From ECT2AJA-044 sp965658225 (GTDB lineage: Bacteria > Bacteroidota > Bacteroidia > Flavobacteriales > ECT2AJA-044): DNA of 64,000 nucleotides. This document shows, piece after piece, positions 23,156 to 31,638 of the stretch (positions are counted from its first letter, which is position 1; each line of letters starts with the position of its first letter). Both the position numbers and the translations under genes were made by a program. Below the pieces are notes generated by a model. It did no database searches, had not been told where the DNA came from, and saw only the letters and a list, made by a program, of their open reading frames with translations. Location: assembly GCA_965658225.1 (NCBI GenBank), contig CBFHRK010000003.1:32915-96914 (forward strand), given 5' to 3'.

Positions 23156-26115
23156 TTAATAAACACCTTGGGTTGCCCTTCTGTAGATTTCATCAATGCG
23201 TAAATCGAGAACGAAACGGAATTCAACAAACGGATTTATACCATTCGTAAAGCCATCAGTGGTGTTTCCATAGACTACTGGGAAATAGAGTTCTACAAAC
23301 TCGGGAACAAATCTCAAAGAGAATCCAGCGCCGTAATGCATGACTTGCTCGAAGGACTGTTGCGAATTACTCCCTTCAAATGTATCGGATGTAAAAGCAC
23401 CTTCCGCATAAACTTGAAAAAAGCGCCAAATAGGATATTGAACCGTAGAGCTGGCAACCATTCTATTCACACTTCTTTTGGTGTCGTATTTCAACCCTCC
23501 GTCGGCAACGAAGAACTGTCGACTTAAGAATCCTTTACCTTCCGATCTTCCCAAAAAGTAATAATCGAATAAGTAATCAGGTGTGCCGCTCAATCCAAAA
23601 TTGTAATACGAGCCGGATGACGGATAATTATTTCGCCAAAACCAACCGATGTAATTGCGCCACTGTAACCTACTTGATGGGCGTACTTGCCATTGGAAGT
23701 TCGCATCGATGGAACTTTTTACAAAACCAGTAGCAAATTGGGTGTCAAATACAATTTGCCAAGGATGAAGCACGTGTTGATCTTCTAGCCGGTACCTAAG
23801 ATCAAGAATAGAGTAATTGCTGTTCGATAGCTCAACAGAAACCGGAGGTTCAGTAATGGTGGGCAGCTCACGCCATACAGACACATTTCTCAGACGAACG
23901 GAATGCGTAAAAGTACTTCGTGGATGTGGCCTCCTGAATTGAATATTGAGCGCTGTAGTTAGCCTTGTGTAGGTGAGATTTGTGTCATAGGAAAAATGTC
24001 TCCCGTACACACCTAGGCGAATAAATTGAAAAATACCGCTATCGAAATACTTCGTCAAGGTTGTGTAGCCCGCCCCCGTAATTTTATTTTCACCAAAACT
24101 ATAAGACGGTGCTAACCGCCATTGAAAGGGTTTTACGGGCAGTGTACCGTTGTAAAAGCTTATTCCTAAAAGCAGTTTGTCATAATTGTTCCAGGTTACG
24201 GCTGGAGTCCAATAGATTTGCGTTTTTTCTGCTCGGTCGAGGCTTCCGTAAAACTGCAGTTTTAACGGTTCAACAGTAGGTAAAATACCTTTTGACCTCC
24301 AAGTGTTATTGTGTCGAAATTCTTCAAGGNNNNNNNNNNNNNNNNNNNNNNNNNNNNNNNNNNNNNNNNNNNNNNNNNNNNNNNNNNNNNNNNNNNNNNN
24401 NNNNNNNNNNNNNNNNNNNNNNNNNNNNTCGATAAATCCTTGCTGGTGGCCGTCAATGAAAAGGGGACGTTCAAGTTGGTTCTATTCGCTATTGTAACAT
24501 TTCCTTTCCGAACATTTTTTAGTTTATAATCTACTTGCTCATCTGTTGAAATGAGGTCGTGAAATAACCAATCTAGGCTTTCCCCACTCGTTGTTTCTAG
24601 CGACGTTTTCAAATCTTCCGGTTGGGGATGTTTGAATTCCCATTCATTGTAATAGTTCTGGAAAGCAACATCATAAAGTGAATCGCCCCAGTAATGCCTG
24701 AGGTATTCGAAAACCAATCCCGTTTTGTTGTAGGCAATAACTCCGTAGTTTAATTGATTGAAATCTTCGGAACGCGTTTCAATAGCTTGATCGATTCCGA
24801 GTCGAGCAGAAAATAAATACGATAAATAGCTCGCATCTTTTTTGTCGTATCCCTTAAGATCGAAGAAGGCCTTAATGCGATCGAGAATTTTTGAATCAAG
24901 ATCGAGAATTTCTTTATCCGGATACTTCGTAAGGAAGTACCTAATTTCATTGGCCGTATTCAAACCCTCATCCATCCACGGGTGATCACGTTCATTGCTT
25001 CCGAGTGTTCCATAGAACCAGTTGTGCCCAACTTCATGTACAATTTCGGTCTCAAGGCTCGATTTTGTTACGGGGTCGCTAATAAGCGTAATCATTGGAT
25101 ATTCCATTCCAGCTCCAGCCGCTCTTTGGCCATCGATTGCAGTAACTGTGCTATACGGATATTCGCCATTCCAAAGAGAGTAGTAATAAACAGCATCGTT
25201 AATATAGTCGCTTGCATCAGACCAAAGTCTTGTGTTTTCTGGGGTAATATAGGACCAAGTCTGGACCCACCGCGCGGAATAGGGGAGCTGAACACTATCT
25301 ATTTTAACCATCCAAGTTGGATCTGCAAACCAGGCGAAATCGTGAACATTGTCTTGCGTGAATCGGACTTTCTTGCGCTGTTTACTCCAGGGCTCATCGA
25401 AATTCGACAATAGTGAAGTATCCATGTAGAGCCGAGCTCTTTCGTGTAGCCAATATTTTTCAGATTCCGTTTTAATGGAGCCGGTTGCGGCGAGCACGTA
25501 GTCTTTCGGAATATCAATAGTTACGTCAAAAGATCCGTATTCACTGTAGAATTCTCCTTGCCCTAAATAAGGCATTGGGTGCCACCCTTCCCGGTCATAT
25601 ACAGCAGGTTTCGGATACCACTGAGTTATGTAGTATTTGTTTTCAATATAACCGAGTCTAGAAATCGTGCCGCTAGGCAAGGCTACCCGAAATGGAGTCG
25701 AGCATTTTAAGGTAGAACCGGGTGCTAATGGCTTCTTCAGATTAATAACAACAATATCCAGGTTGTCATCGAAGTTCGAGAAATCATGTGGATGCCCGTC
25801 AATTTCAAAAGCAATGGAATCAATAGAACCTCTTTTTTCTGGGTGAAAATGAAGATCCGTTTTGCGCTCCTCCAGAAGTTGTTTGCCCAAGGCAGTATGA
25901 TCACCCTGATAGGCATTTGGCCATAAGTGAATAATTAGTTCGTGTAGGGTATCCGGACTGTTATTGGTGTAGTCAAAAGAAATATTTGCATGGAGCGTAT
26001 GATGCTCTTCATCAAGTCGAACATCAATAATATAATCGACCTTTTGCTGAAAATATTCTTGCGCCCTCGAAGGAATTACACACAGTAAAATAAGAATTAC
26101 GAGCAGTCGATTCAT
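23156..26115 (-). CDS. M1-family metallopeptidase with C-terminal beta-barrel domain (interrupted by assembly gap)
   Basis: A zinc aminopeptidase-type exopeptidase. The signal peptide is MNRLLVILILLCVIPSRAQ. The M1 domain shows GAGMEYPMITLIS (the GxMEN equivalent), zinc motif HEVGH (His360, His364) and Glu383 in MDEGLN. Reading the minus strand from the gap rightward into 24329-24059, one frame is open without stops (EEFRHNNTWRSKGILP, LQFYGSLDRAEKTQIY, WTPAVTWNNYDKLLL) and runs directly into the 300-residue beta-rich part ending at 23156. This is the layout of Bacteroidota M1 peptidases of about 950-1000 residues whose C-terminus is an outer-membrane barrel. The frame before the gap differs by one base from the frame after it, so the 99 N do not give the true length; a missing stretch of 3n+1 bases would restore one ORF. 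Separate ORFs at 24262-26115 and 23156-24058 are therefore artefacts. Promoter box at 26121-26128. Confidence 0.85.
24330..24428. other. Run of 99 N (assembly gap)
   Basis: Unresolved bases inside the M1 peptidase gene, at the junction of catalytic and barrel parts. The reading frames on its two sides disagree, so the number of N is an estimate. Confidence 0.99.
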
Positions 26116-26120
26116 AGGGC

Positions 26121-26128
26121 TAAAAGTA
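26121..26128 (-). promoter_or_regulatory. -7 promoter box (TACTTTTA) of the M1 peptidase gene
   Basis: One mismatch to TAnnTTTG, ending 5 bp before the ATG at 26115; suggests a leaderless transcript. Confidence 0.55.
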
Positions 26129-26155
26129 CGAAACGCCGATTTATGATTGGACGAG

Positions 26156-26185
26156 AAAAGCCCGAGTTGGTGAACTCGGGCTTTT
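26156..26185 (-). terminator. Strong hairpin terminator after the PspC gene
   Basis: Perfect 13-bp stem AAAAGCCCGAGTT/AACTCGGGCTTTT with a 4-nt loop, between the stop of the PspC gene (26214) and the M1 promoter. The stem ends in four T on either strand, so it could also work in the other direction. Confidence 0.8.
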
Positions 26186-26213
26186 GGTGTTTCTGCTTAG
26201 TGCGAAAAGGAGG

Positions 26214-27947
26214 TTACTCAGTATCCCAATCGTCGTCGGACCAATCTTCAACAATCTCTATTTCATCCGAAGAGGAGTCTTCTTCGCGATTACTTTTTCG
26301 ATTGATGTCTTGGCGGAAATCTTGTTGCTCCTTTTCCGTCCAGCTGCAATCCATACAAGATAAGCCTAAGTTATTCATTTGCCAGGTGTGGTTCAGCATA
26401 TCCCAATCCCAGGTATCGGTTGTGTTTTCGATATCATCGATGACGCTGAGCGCACTTTCATCGAGGAAAACGCTCTGACCCATGGGAATGAACAGAGTCA
26501 TATAGACTTCTTGATTTCTCCATTTCTCACTGAAGGGAAAATCTATGTGATTAGGAAGAACGATTTTTCCCGAATCAACAGTCACGGCATAGTTGATTTG
26601 TTCGGCTCTTTTTCTCGCTTCCCATCGATTACTGCCTCGGGCAAAGTAACGCACTTGCAAGCGCGCCTCGGTACCAAAGGCTTTTTCAATATCGAAGTGG
26701 ACTTGACGTGAATAGAGTCTCGACTCTTCGCCATCAAAATAGACGCTTTGATCGTATTCAAGGACATCCGAAATTTCGTCTCCTGACCCCGTGATTAGAA
26801 TGGGTGTATCGCTCCGGGGTACATCAATGTCGTTTGTATACCTTCCTTTCTCTTCAAAATCAGCCGCAAGACGTACGGCACCTATGAAACTCAACACAAC
26901 CCCAATCCCAAAAAGGGAGGCCAGTACGAGGTTCACGGTTTTATTCATGCGAGGTGCATGGAATAATAAGCGAGCTCCTAAAGCGATGAGTCCGATTAAA
27001 GGCGAAAACACTACCATTATAATACCCATCGCGGTCAGCCAGAAATGGTTGCCATTGATGAATAGTAGGTCCTGAATTTGCATGAAATTGATACCTTCTA
27101 ATCCCGGATCTGGCCAAGAAACGAACAAGGTGCTGGCACCGAACATCGCGCCGATTAAGGCGGCAATGAATACAATAGCGGCAACGATTAAACTGAACCC
27201 GATAATAGCTCCGAATATTTTTAGGGCCGCTTTCAGGACAAGCACAATTAGATCGACTAGCTTATCGATTCCTCTTTTGCCTTTTTGAACACCGGATTTA
27301 GCAGATTCGGAAGCATTACTTCCCAAATCATTCAATCGCGTCTTTATATGGTCAATTTCATCTTTAATAGATCGCTCTATATTGTTCAAATTGACATCTT
27401 CACCGCGCATTTCCAGTTTTTCAGCTGTGGTTTTGGCTTCAGGAATTATGATCCAAAGAACTAAATAGAGTAGGAAGCCTGAACCCCAACCAAAGAATGA
27501 TAGCACGAAGATGAGGCGAATGTATACCGGATCAATATTCAAATACGCCCCTAGTCCGCCAGCAACACCACCAACAAGTGCGTCATCAGGGTTTCTGAAG
27601 ATTCTTTTTCTGCGTTTTGTATCCGATTGAGCAGATTCGTTTGAAGACGAACGGTACGATTCCTCTTGCCTTGGCTCATCACCGATTTCTTCGTAGTCTT
27701 CTGGCTCACCAAGAACGGAAATTACTTGATCAACGTCTATTTTAGTGATTACCTGTTTAGAATCGCTCATTCGACTCTGAAATAATTCGGCCAAACGAGC
27801 TTCAACGTCGGAAATAATTTCATCTCCGCCTTCTTCGCCGGCAAATTTCTGTTTAATGGCGTTGAGGTAGTTACTCAATCGCTGGTAGGCATCTTCATCA
27901 ACGTGGAAGATGATTCCCGCTAAGTTTATGTTGACTGTCTTATTCAT
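26214..27947 (-). CDS. PspC-domain membrane protein
   Basis: A 577-residue inner-membrane protein. The N-terminal 90 residues (MNKTVNINLAGIIFHVDEDAYQRL... with ARLAELFQSRM) are the cytoplasmic module usually found before PspC in Bacteroidota. The PspC domain follows at about residues 112-172 (KRIFRNPDDALVGGVAGGLGAYLNIDPVYIRLIFV, then a membrane helix). Further helices lie near 235-275, 300-325 and 340-360. The C-terminal 200 residues are beta-rich and probably periplasmic, ending in an acidic tail. PspC proteins sense or respond to envelope stress. The start overlaps the PadR gene by 8 bp; a PadR regulator preceding a PspC gene is a frequent Bacteroidota pair, so PadR likely controls this operon. 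Confidence 0.9.
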   Translation of the reverse strand: MNKTVNINLAGIIFHVDEDAYQRLSNYLNAIKQKFAGEEGGDEIISDVEARLAELFQSRMSDSKQVITKIDVDQVISVLGEPEDYEEIGDEPRQEESYRSSSNESAQSDTKRRKRIFRNPDDALVGGVAGGLGAYLNIDPVYIRLIFVLSFFGWGSGFLLYLVLWIIIPEAKTTAEKLEMRGEDVNLNNIERSIKDEIDHIKTRLNDLGSNASESAKSGVQKGKRGIDKLVDLIVLVLKAALKIFGAIIGFSLIVAAIVFIAALIGAMFGASTLFVSWPDPGLEGINFMQIQDLLFINGNHFWLTAMGIIMVVFSPLIGLIALGARLLFHAPRMNKTVNLVLASLFGIGVVLSFIGAVRLAADFEEKGRYTNDIDVPRSDTPILITGSGDEISDVLEYDQSVYFDGEESRLYSRQVHFDIEKAFGTEARLQVRYFARGSNRWEARKRAEQINYAVTVDSGKIVLPNHIDFPFSEKWRNQEVYMTLFIPMGQSVFLDESALSVIDDIENTTDTWDWDMLNHTWQMNNLGLSCMDCSWTEKEQQDFRQDINRKSNREEDSSSDEIEIVEDWSDDDWDTE

Positions 27948-28284
27948 CGTTTGTGGGTTTTGATTGGGTGGTCAATTCTACTGCTTTTACCAAATCGCTC
28001 CAGGTCATGTCCAATTCTTTCAAAAAGGCCTCGCCTTTTTCCGTGAGCGCATAGTACTTTCGGGGCGGACCCGAAGTTGATTCTTCCCAGCGATAACTGA
28101 GTAATTCTGCATTCTTTAATCTTGTGAGTAGCGGATATAAGGTACCCTCTACTACAATCATTCGCGCAGATTTTAGCGAATCAATGATTCCGGAGGCGTA
28201 TTGTGCACCATTATTTAGAATGGCGAGAATGCAATACTCCAGAACCCCTTTTCGCATCTGTGCTTTTGTGTTTTCTATTTTCAT
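27940..28284 (-). CDS. PadR-family transcriptional regulator
   Basis: A 114-residue winged-helix DNA-binding protein. The start at 28284 gives MKIENTKAQMRKGVLEYCIL, a typical PadR N-terminus; the ATG overlaps the upstream stop (ATGA). The helix-turn-helix region covers ASGIIDSLKSARMIVVEGTLYPLLTRLKNAELL, and the wing is SYRWEESTSGPPRKYYALTEKGEAFL; both are strongly conserved in the family. The C-terminal dimer helix is short, as in the PadR-s2 class. PadR proteins are mostly repressors that respond to small molecules or envelope signals. It overlaps the PspC gene by 8 bp and is expected to autoregulate the operon. Confidence 0.92.
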   Translation of the reverse strand: MKIENTKAQMRKGVLEYCILAILNNGAQYASGIIDSLKSARMIVVEGTLYPLLTRLKNAELLSYRWEESTSGPPRKYYALTEKGEAFLKELDMTWSDLVKAVELTTQSKPTNDE

Positions 28285-28598
28285 CGGGTTTCTGTTAATG
28301 TTACGCCCCATCCGAGGGTGACCATGGAAGGCGCACGATCTTTTGGAGACGTTGTTGTTTGTGATTCGAACTCTGGGGAATTAGTCAAAGCTGCAGCAGA
28401 GTCTATCCCCTTTTTCCAAGTAATGTGAAATTCAGACGCCTCTGAATTACTATTCAATGCACTTTTATACGATTGCTCGTTCGATTGTTTTGGGCCTAGC
28501 GGCCCGATCGAATTTGCCAATCGACCACCCTGCCAAAGCACTAACCCCAATCCGAGGGGCAAGATGAACTTGATGAAGGTAAGTGTGATGGATTTCAT
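28281..28598 (-). CDS. Small membrane-anchored protein of unknown function
   Basis: A 105-residue protein that I do not recognise. One N-terminal membrane segment or uncleaved signal (ITLTFIKFILPLGLGLVLWQ) is followed by a polar Ser/Asn-rich region without cysteines or repeats, ending GWGVTLTETR. It overlaps the PadR start by 4 nt (ATGA) and has a near-consensus promoter box at 28620-28627, so it is the first gene of the unknown-PadR-PspC operon, which supports it as a real gene. A longer reading from 28622 would extend through the promoter box and is unlikely. Confidence 0.6.
   Translation of the reverse strand: MKSITLTFIKFILPLGLGLVLWQGGRLANSIGPLGPKQSNEQSYKSALNSNSEASEFHITWKKGIDSAAALTNSPEFESQTTTSPKDRAPSMVTLGWGVTLTETR
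28492..28505 (+). repeat. Dispersed hairpin element
   Basis: GGGCC-TAGC-GGCCC then GATC; antisense to the unknown gene, whose codons read SIGPLGP here. Confidence 0.55.
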
Positions 28599-28619
28599 TA
28601 TATATACTACTTGGTTATG

Positions 28620-28627
28620 CAAGTATA
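28620..28627 (-). promoter_or_regulatory. -7 promoter box (TATACTTG) of the PadR/PspC operon
   Basis: One mismatch to TAnnTTTG, 21 bp upstream of the ATG at 28598. The region up to 28800 on the other side holds no recognised gene. Confidence 0.5.
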
Positions 28628-28801
28628 CGAACTTTAGAAGGTACTATGCAATACAAAGTACTATATTTTTTCATTCAAGGATCTGTCGAATTCTCTGAAA
28701 GTATTGCTATCACTGAGGAACCGGAGCTATTTTTTTATTTGGACTGGCTATAAATTGCACGATTAGTGAACTAATCACCGTTTAAAACACTTGTCCGTGC
28801 A

Positions 28802-28809
28802 TATCTTTA
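28802..28809 (+). promoter_or_regulatory. -7 promoter box (TATCTTTA) of the HiPIP gene
   Basis: One mismatch to TAnnTTTG, 20 bp upstream of the ATG at 28830; supports this start over an in-frame TTG at 28791. Confidence 0.5.
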
Positions 28810-28829
28810 GCTTTCAAAATTCAAATCTC

Positions 28830-29231
28830 ATGGATAAATTATCTCGTAAAGACTTCCTCAAAAAAGCCGGATTATTAAGTCTGACCGCCGTAGCGGCCTC
28901 TTCATTCTTAGCAGCGTGTGGGAGTGATTCCGCACCAAGTGATGCAGGAACGGCGACACCGCCACCTCCTCCAACGGCCAAGCCAAAACCAAAAGCAGTT
29001 GATAATGCCGATTGTACCGAATTGAACAAGGACTTGACGGAACAAGACCTCAGCACGCGTGAAAGCCTCAAATACGTAGCAAAAACGGAAAAGGCAGATC
29101 AAAACTGTCTTAACTGTCAATTTTATCAGCCAGAAAAATATGAAGGTGCCTGCGGAGGATGCCAACTATTTGCCAACGGTGCCGTAAATCCGAACGGGTG
29201 GTGCTTGAGTTGGACAGAGAAGCAGGCTTAA
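28830..29231 (+). CDS. High-potential iron-sulfur protein (HiPIP) with Tat-like lipoprotein signal
   Basis: A 133-residue exported electron carrier. The N-terminus MDKLSRKDFLKKAGLLSLTAV resembles a Tat signal, with SRKDFLK in place of the twin-arginine SRRxFLK; FLAACGS is a lipobox, so the mature protein may be lipid-anchored. A Pro/Ala/Lys linker follows. The HiPIP domain carries four cysteines in the family pattern: QNCLNCQFYQP, ACGGCQLFANG and NGWCLSW; these hold one [4Fe-4S]2+/3+ cluster of high potential. HiPIPs shuttle electrons to terminal oxidases or photosynthetic centres. Cofactor insertion before export would explain a Tat-like route. Monocistronic by position: its neighbours are on the other strand. 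Confidence 0.88.
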   Translation: MDKLSRKDFLKKAGLLSLTAVAASSFLAACGSDSAPSDAGTATPPPPPTAKPKPKAVDNADCTELNKDLTEQDLSTRESLKYVAKTEKADQNCLNCQFYQPEKYEGACGGCQLFANGAVNPNGWCLSWTEKQA

Positions 29232-30365
29232 TTAGCTAGTCTTCTTTTGCCATTCTTGTAAATAGCGATTGTATTTCAAATAAGAGCGGAAGTCTTTAAA
29301 GCCTCTCCAAAAACTGGGGTATTTGAAGCCAGCCGCTCTATTTTGTTTTGCGATTTTATAAATCACCTTATGGTGATGGAGTAAGGAATACAATCCATCT
29401 TTTAAAGACGCACACGGGTGATAAATATGGCCGGGTTCCGACATGGCACCGTTCAACTCAATAATGCAAAAACGGCCCGCGTACAAATCTTCGAGACTCT
29501 TACACTTAATGTCATAACGGCCGTAATAGAAACCGTCGATTCCCTGTGATAAAGTGTCAATACTTTTTATGAGTCGGTCATTGATCATATTCTTCCCATC
29601 AAGGAAAATGACTCCTTTACTGTGGTTTCCCAAACGAACGAGCGAATAATCTTTGTCTTTTTCGGGAATATCGAACCAATGGTTCTTGTGCTGCTTGAAA
29701 AGTTCTTTTTCAAAAAAGCGCAACCTTGGATGATCCTGTATAAGTTGAGCAACGGTGCGTTTACCATCACCTTTTAACACGGTGAAATGTTTCACCACTA
29801 CCGAACTAATCCGACCTCGTGATTCCTCGGGCATACGGTAATAGAAAATGCCAATTTCCCACGGGTCGTCAACAAATTCTTGCACAATCACTTCGAAGGC
29901 AGCTTGTTTTCGGTAGGCAAGTACATCGTCCCAATTATGCAGTATACGGACGCCATTGCCCCGCTCACCGCGATTCGGCTTTGCAATAAGTGGAAATTCC
30001 ATTTGATTTCGCGTAAACCACTTGCGGAAATCGCGCTCACCTTTGAGGTTGTTCCACAAAAAGCTTTTTGGATATAAATGCTTCGGTAAACGCGAATAAA
30101 TATTCCACTTTTCCTCGCCGAACATTCCGCCGTATTTAAAGCCCGGATTCGACAAAGCGAAATAAGTAGGGTGCCCTGCCTTTAAAGCCCAAACTAAACT
30201 TTTAAAATAAACGGGGATATAAACGAGGTGCCAGGGCCAAAATTCCCAATTCCACAATTTCGTGAGTCGCCGCGAAGCCATCGGCGGCTCGTGAATGGCT
30301 TGATTTGGAAAATCGAGGTATTCCCTTTCGAGGTCTGCAATAGAAATGTCAATGGGACGCTCCAT
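29232..30365 (-). CDS. ATP-grasp-fold protein of unknown substrate
   Basis: A 377-residue protein with an ATP-grasp core. FPLIAKPNRGERGNGVRIL holds the nucleotide-binding lysine and glycine-rich loop, VIVQEFVDDPWEIGIFYYR the adenine-side strand, and YGRYDIKCKSLEDL with FCIIELNGAMSEPGHIY the D...E.N metal ligands. The first 110 residues (a WNWEFWPWHLVYIPVYFKSL aromatic stretch) look membrane-associated. ATP-grasp enzymes join a carboxylate to an amine or thiol through an acyl phosphate. It is often labelled D-alanine-D-alanine ligase-like, but it is not Ddl: the substrate is unknown. It overlaps the TANGO2-like gene by 1 nt and is the last gene of a three-gene operon. Confidence 0.8.
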   Translation of the reverse strand: MERPIDISIADLEREYLDFPNQAIHEPPMASRRLTKLWNWEFWPWHLVYIPVYFKSLVWALKAGHPTYFALSNPGFKYGGMFGEEKWNIYSRLPKHLYPKSFLWNNLKGERDFRKWFTRNQMEFPLIAKPNRGERGNGVRILHNWDDVLAYRKQAAFEVIVQEFVDDPWEIGIFYYRMPEESRGRISSVVVKHFTVLKGDGKRTVAQLIQDHPRLRFFEKELFKQHKNHWFDIPEKDKDYSLVRLGNHSKGVIFLDGKNMINDRLIKSIDTLSQGIDGFYYGRYDIKCKSLEDLYAGRFCIIELNGAMSEPGHIYHPCASLKDGLYSLLHHHKVIYKIAKQNRAAGFKYPSFWRGFKDFRSYLKYNRYLQEWQKKTS

Positions 30366-31069
30366 TATATATGCTTCTCCATTCGTTCTTTGGAAATCAA
30401 GTCTTCGTATACTAGTTTCTTCGCCTCACGGCTCGATAAGAAACTCGTTATACTAATCGTTTGAGGAATTAATCCGGGTTTTTTCATGACCAAGTCTTCG
30501 GCTTTGTTTCCATTACCTCCGAAGCGGTGAAAATACAGAATTTTATCTTGATCAAAATGGGCCTCTTTTTTTAACCAATCTGAAAACCAGTCTTCTCGCT
30601 TCTTTCGAACTTCTTCGGCGTACAGCGTAGCACTCGACCAAATATGATGTTCTCTTGAATTTAATTGACTCAAGAATTTCTTTTTTCCGTCCCATCGAAA
30701 TTCAAAAAGTCCGTCCGAATCAATCCATACCAAGGTAAAAGGCTCCAAATTTCCTGTGGGATAGTTTGCATAAAAAGATTTAGCGGTATCATATCCAAAA
30801 CTATCTAAGGGAACTAAACCTCGGCTATGCCGGTACGGAGGATTATGCTGATGAACTTCATAAGCTCCGTTCAGTAAACATCGGGCCGATCCATTCTTAT
30901 GAATGGCTATCCAGCTTCCATTTCCTTGGGGATCTCTTGGAAAAACTACTTCAGGGTGATTTTGGTCATATATCGCGGGTTTTTCGGCTCGAGCTCTGTT
31001 CGGGTTCTCATCTCTATTACTGGTGAGCAAGAAGCCGTCACTCAATGCCAAATAAGTTACCGTGCACAT
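30365..31069 (-). CDS. NRDE/TANGO2-family protein
   Basis: A 234-residue protein starting MCTVTYLALSDGFLLTSNRDENPNR, the hallmark of the NRDE family named after that motif and homologous to eukaryotic TANGO2. The Cys at position 2 exposed after Met removal suggests an N-terminal nucleophile fold, as in the Ntn hydrolases these proteins resemble. Family function is unsettled; haem handling and lipid metabolism have been proposed for the eukaryotic relatives. The start codon lies on the last base of the upstream DinB gene and the stop overlaps the ATP-grasp gene by one base, so the three are translationally coupled. A degenerate hairpin-like sequence lies at 30423-30432. Confidence 0.88.
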   Translation of the reverse strand: MCTVTYLALSDGFLLTSNRDENPNRARAEKPAIYDQNHPEVVFPRDPQGNGSWIAIHKNGSARCLLNGAYEVHQHNPPYRHSRGLVPLDSFGYDTAKSFYANYPTGNLEPFTLVWIDSDGLFEFRWDGKKKFLSQLNSREHHIWSSATLYAEEVRKKREDWFSDWLKKEAHFDQDKILYFHRFGGNGNKAEDLVMKKPGLIPQTISITSFLSSREAKKLVYEDLISKERMEKHI

Positions 31070-31578
31070 CAGGCAGTAGCTTTATGATTGTGGTGTCGGA
31101 TAGTAGCCGCCGCCATTCCAAAGCTCGCATCGATCGGTTCCATAGGCCTTAAATGCGACCACGCGATGCGTATTATGGCCATGTGATGAACACAGTGCTC
31201 TAAATTATATGCAAGCTCGCGGAAAAGCGAGCTGTTTGCTTCGCTGATAATATCATTCGCAACACTTAATGCCCCATTCCATTGGAGTGGTTGATCCTTA
31301 TCGATCAATTCAACTCGCTGTTGAATATCTGAGAGAACTTGACGCATTATGTCTGGATCTTTTTCCCAAGATTCCTTTCTGGATCGATGATCATGGTTAA
31401 TTTGATCCTCCGTTCGATTTAAAAGGAGTAAGTAGTTCTCCGCAATGTGGCGAAAATGCTGCCCAAGGGTGGCACCGATAAGAATGGGTAAGGGTTTCGA
31501 GTATTCATCTGCCCGAAGGGCATAAAGTACTTGATCCAATTGACACAAGCGAAATAGGTTGGCATCAATCAACTCCAT
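31069..31578 (-). CDS. DinB/YfiT-like metal-binding four-helix protein
   Basis: A 169-residue DinB-like protein. The three helix-bound histidines expected for the metal site are in LGQHFRHIAENY, NLEHCVHHMAIIR and the C-terminal TIRHHN. The fold is shared by bacillithiol S-transferases and damage-inducible proteins, so a thiol-transferase or hydrolase role is possible but not shown. The ATG at 31578 is preferred over the adjacent TTG. A perfect TACCTTTG box (31595-31602) makes it the first gene of the DinB-TANGO2-ATP-grasp operon. Its coding region contains a hairpin element (31510-31522) and a separate 7-bp inverted repeat AGCTCGC/GCGAGCT at 31214-31233. Confidence 0.82.
   Translation of the reverse strand: MELIDANLFRLCQLDQVLYALRADEYSKPLPILIGATLGQHFRHIAENYLLLLNRTEDQINHDHRSRKESWEKDPDIMRQVLSDIQQRVELIDKDQPLQWNGALSVANDIISEANSSLFRELAYNLEHCVHHMAIIRIAWSHLRPMEPIDASFGMAAATIRHHNHKATA
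31510..31522 (-). repeat. Dispersed hairpin element (UUCG-type loop)
   Basis: Minus-strand TGCCC-TTC-GGGCA then GATG; sense strand of the DinB-like gene, coding ALRADE. Confidence 0.55.
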
Positions 31579-31594
31579 CAAATAGGTTTTATAA

Positions 31595-31602
31595 CAAAGG
31601 TA
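31595..31602 (-). promoter_or_regulatory. -7 promoter box (TACCTTTG) of the DinB/TANGO2/ATP-grasp operon
   Basis: Perfect TAnnTTTG match 16 bp upstream of the ATG at 31578. Confidence 0.65.
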
Positions 31603-31638
31603 AACTCAGGCTGAAACTGGGCAGTCGTTCTACTGACA

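Noticed and set aside
24262..24329. C-terminal tail of the M1 peptidase reading LKNFDTITLGGQKVF... to a stop at 24262
   Set aside because: It is an out-of-frame reading after the N-gap; the other frame is open for the whole barrel domain and matches what M1 homologues have there.
28022..28040. AAAAAGGC-CTC-GCCTTTTT, terminator-like hairpin in padR
   Set aside because: It lies inside the coding sequence of a conserved winged-helix region (TEKGEAFLKEL); 8 bp could be chance, and no end of transcript is expected here.
30423..30432. GCC-TCAC-GGC followed by TCGAT in the TANGO2-like gene
   Set aside because: Only three paired bases; too short to count as a member of the hairpin family.
31214..31233. 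AGCTCGC-GGAAAA-GCGAGCT inverted repeat in the DinB-like gene
   Set aside because: Seven-base arms with a 6-nt loop that does not fit the T...C pattern; one such stem in 64 kb is not surprising.
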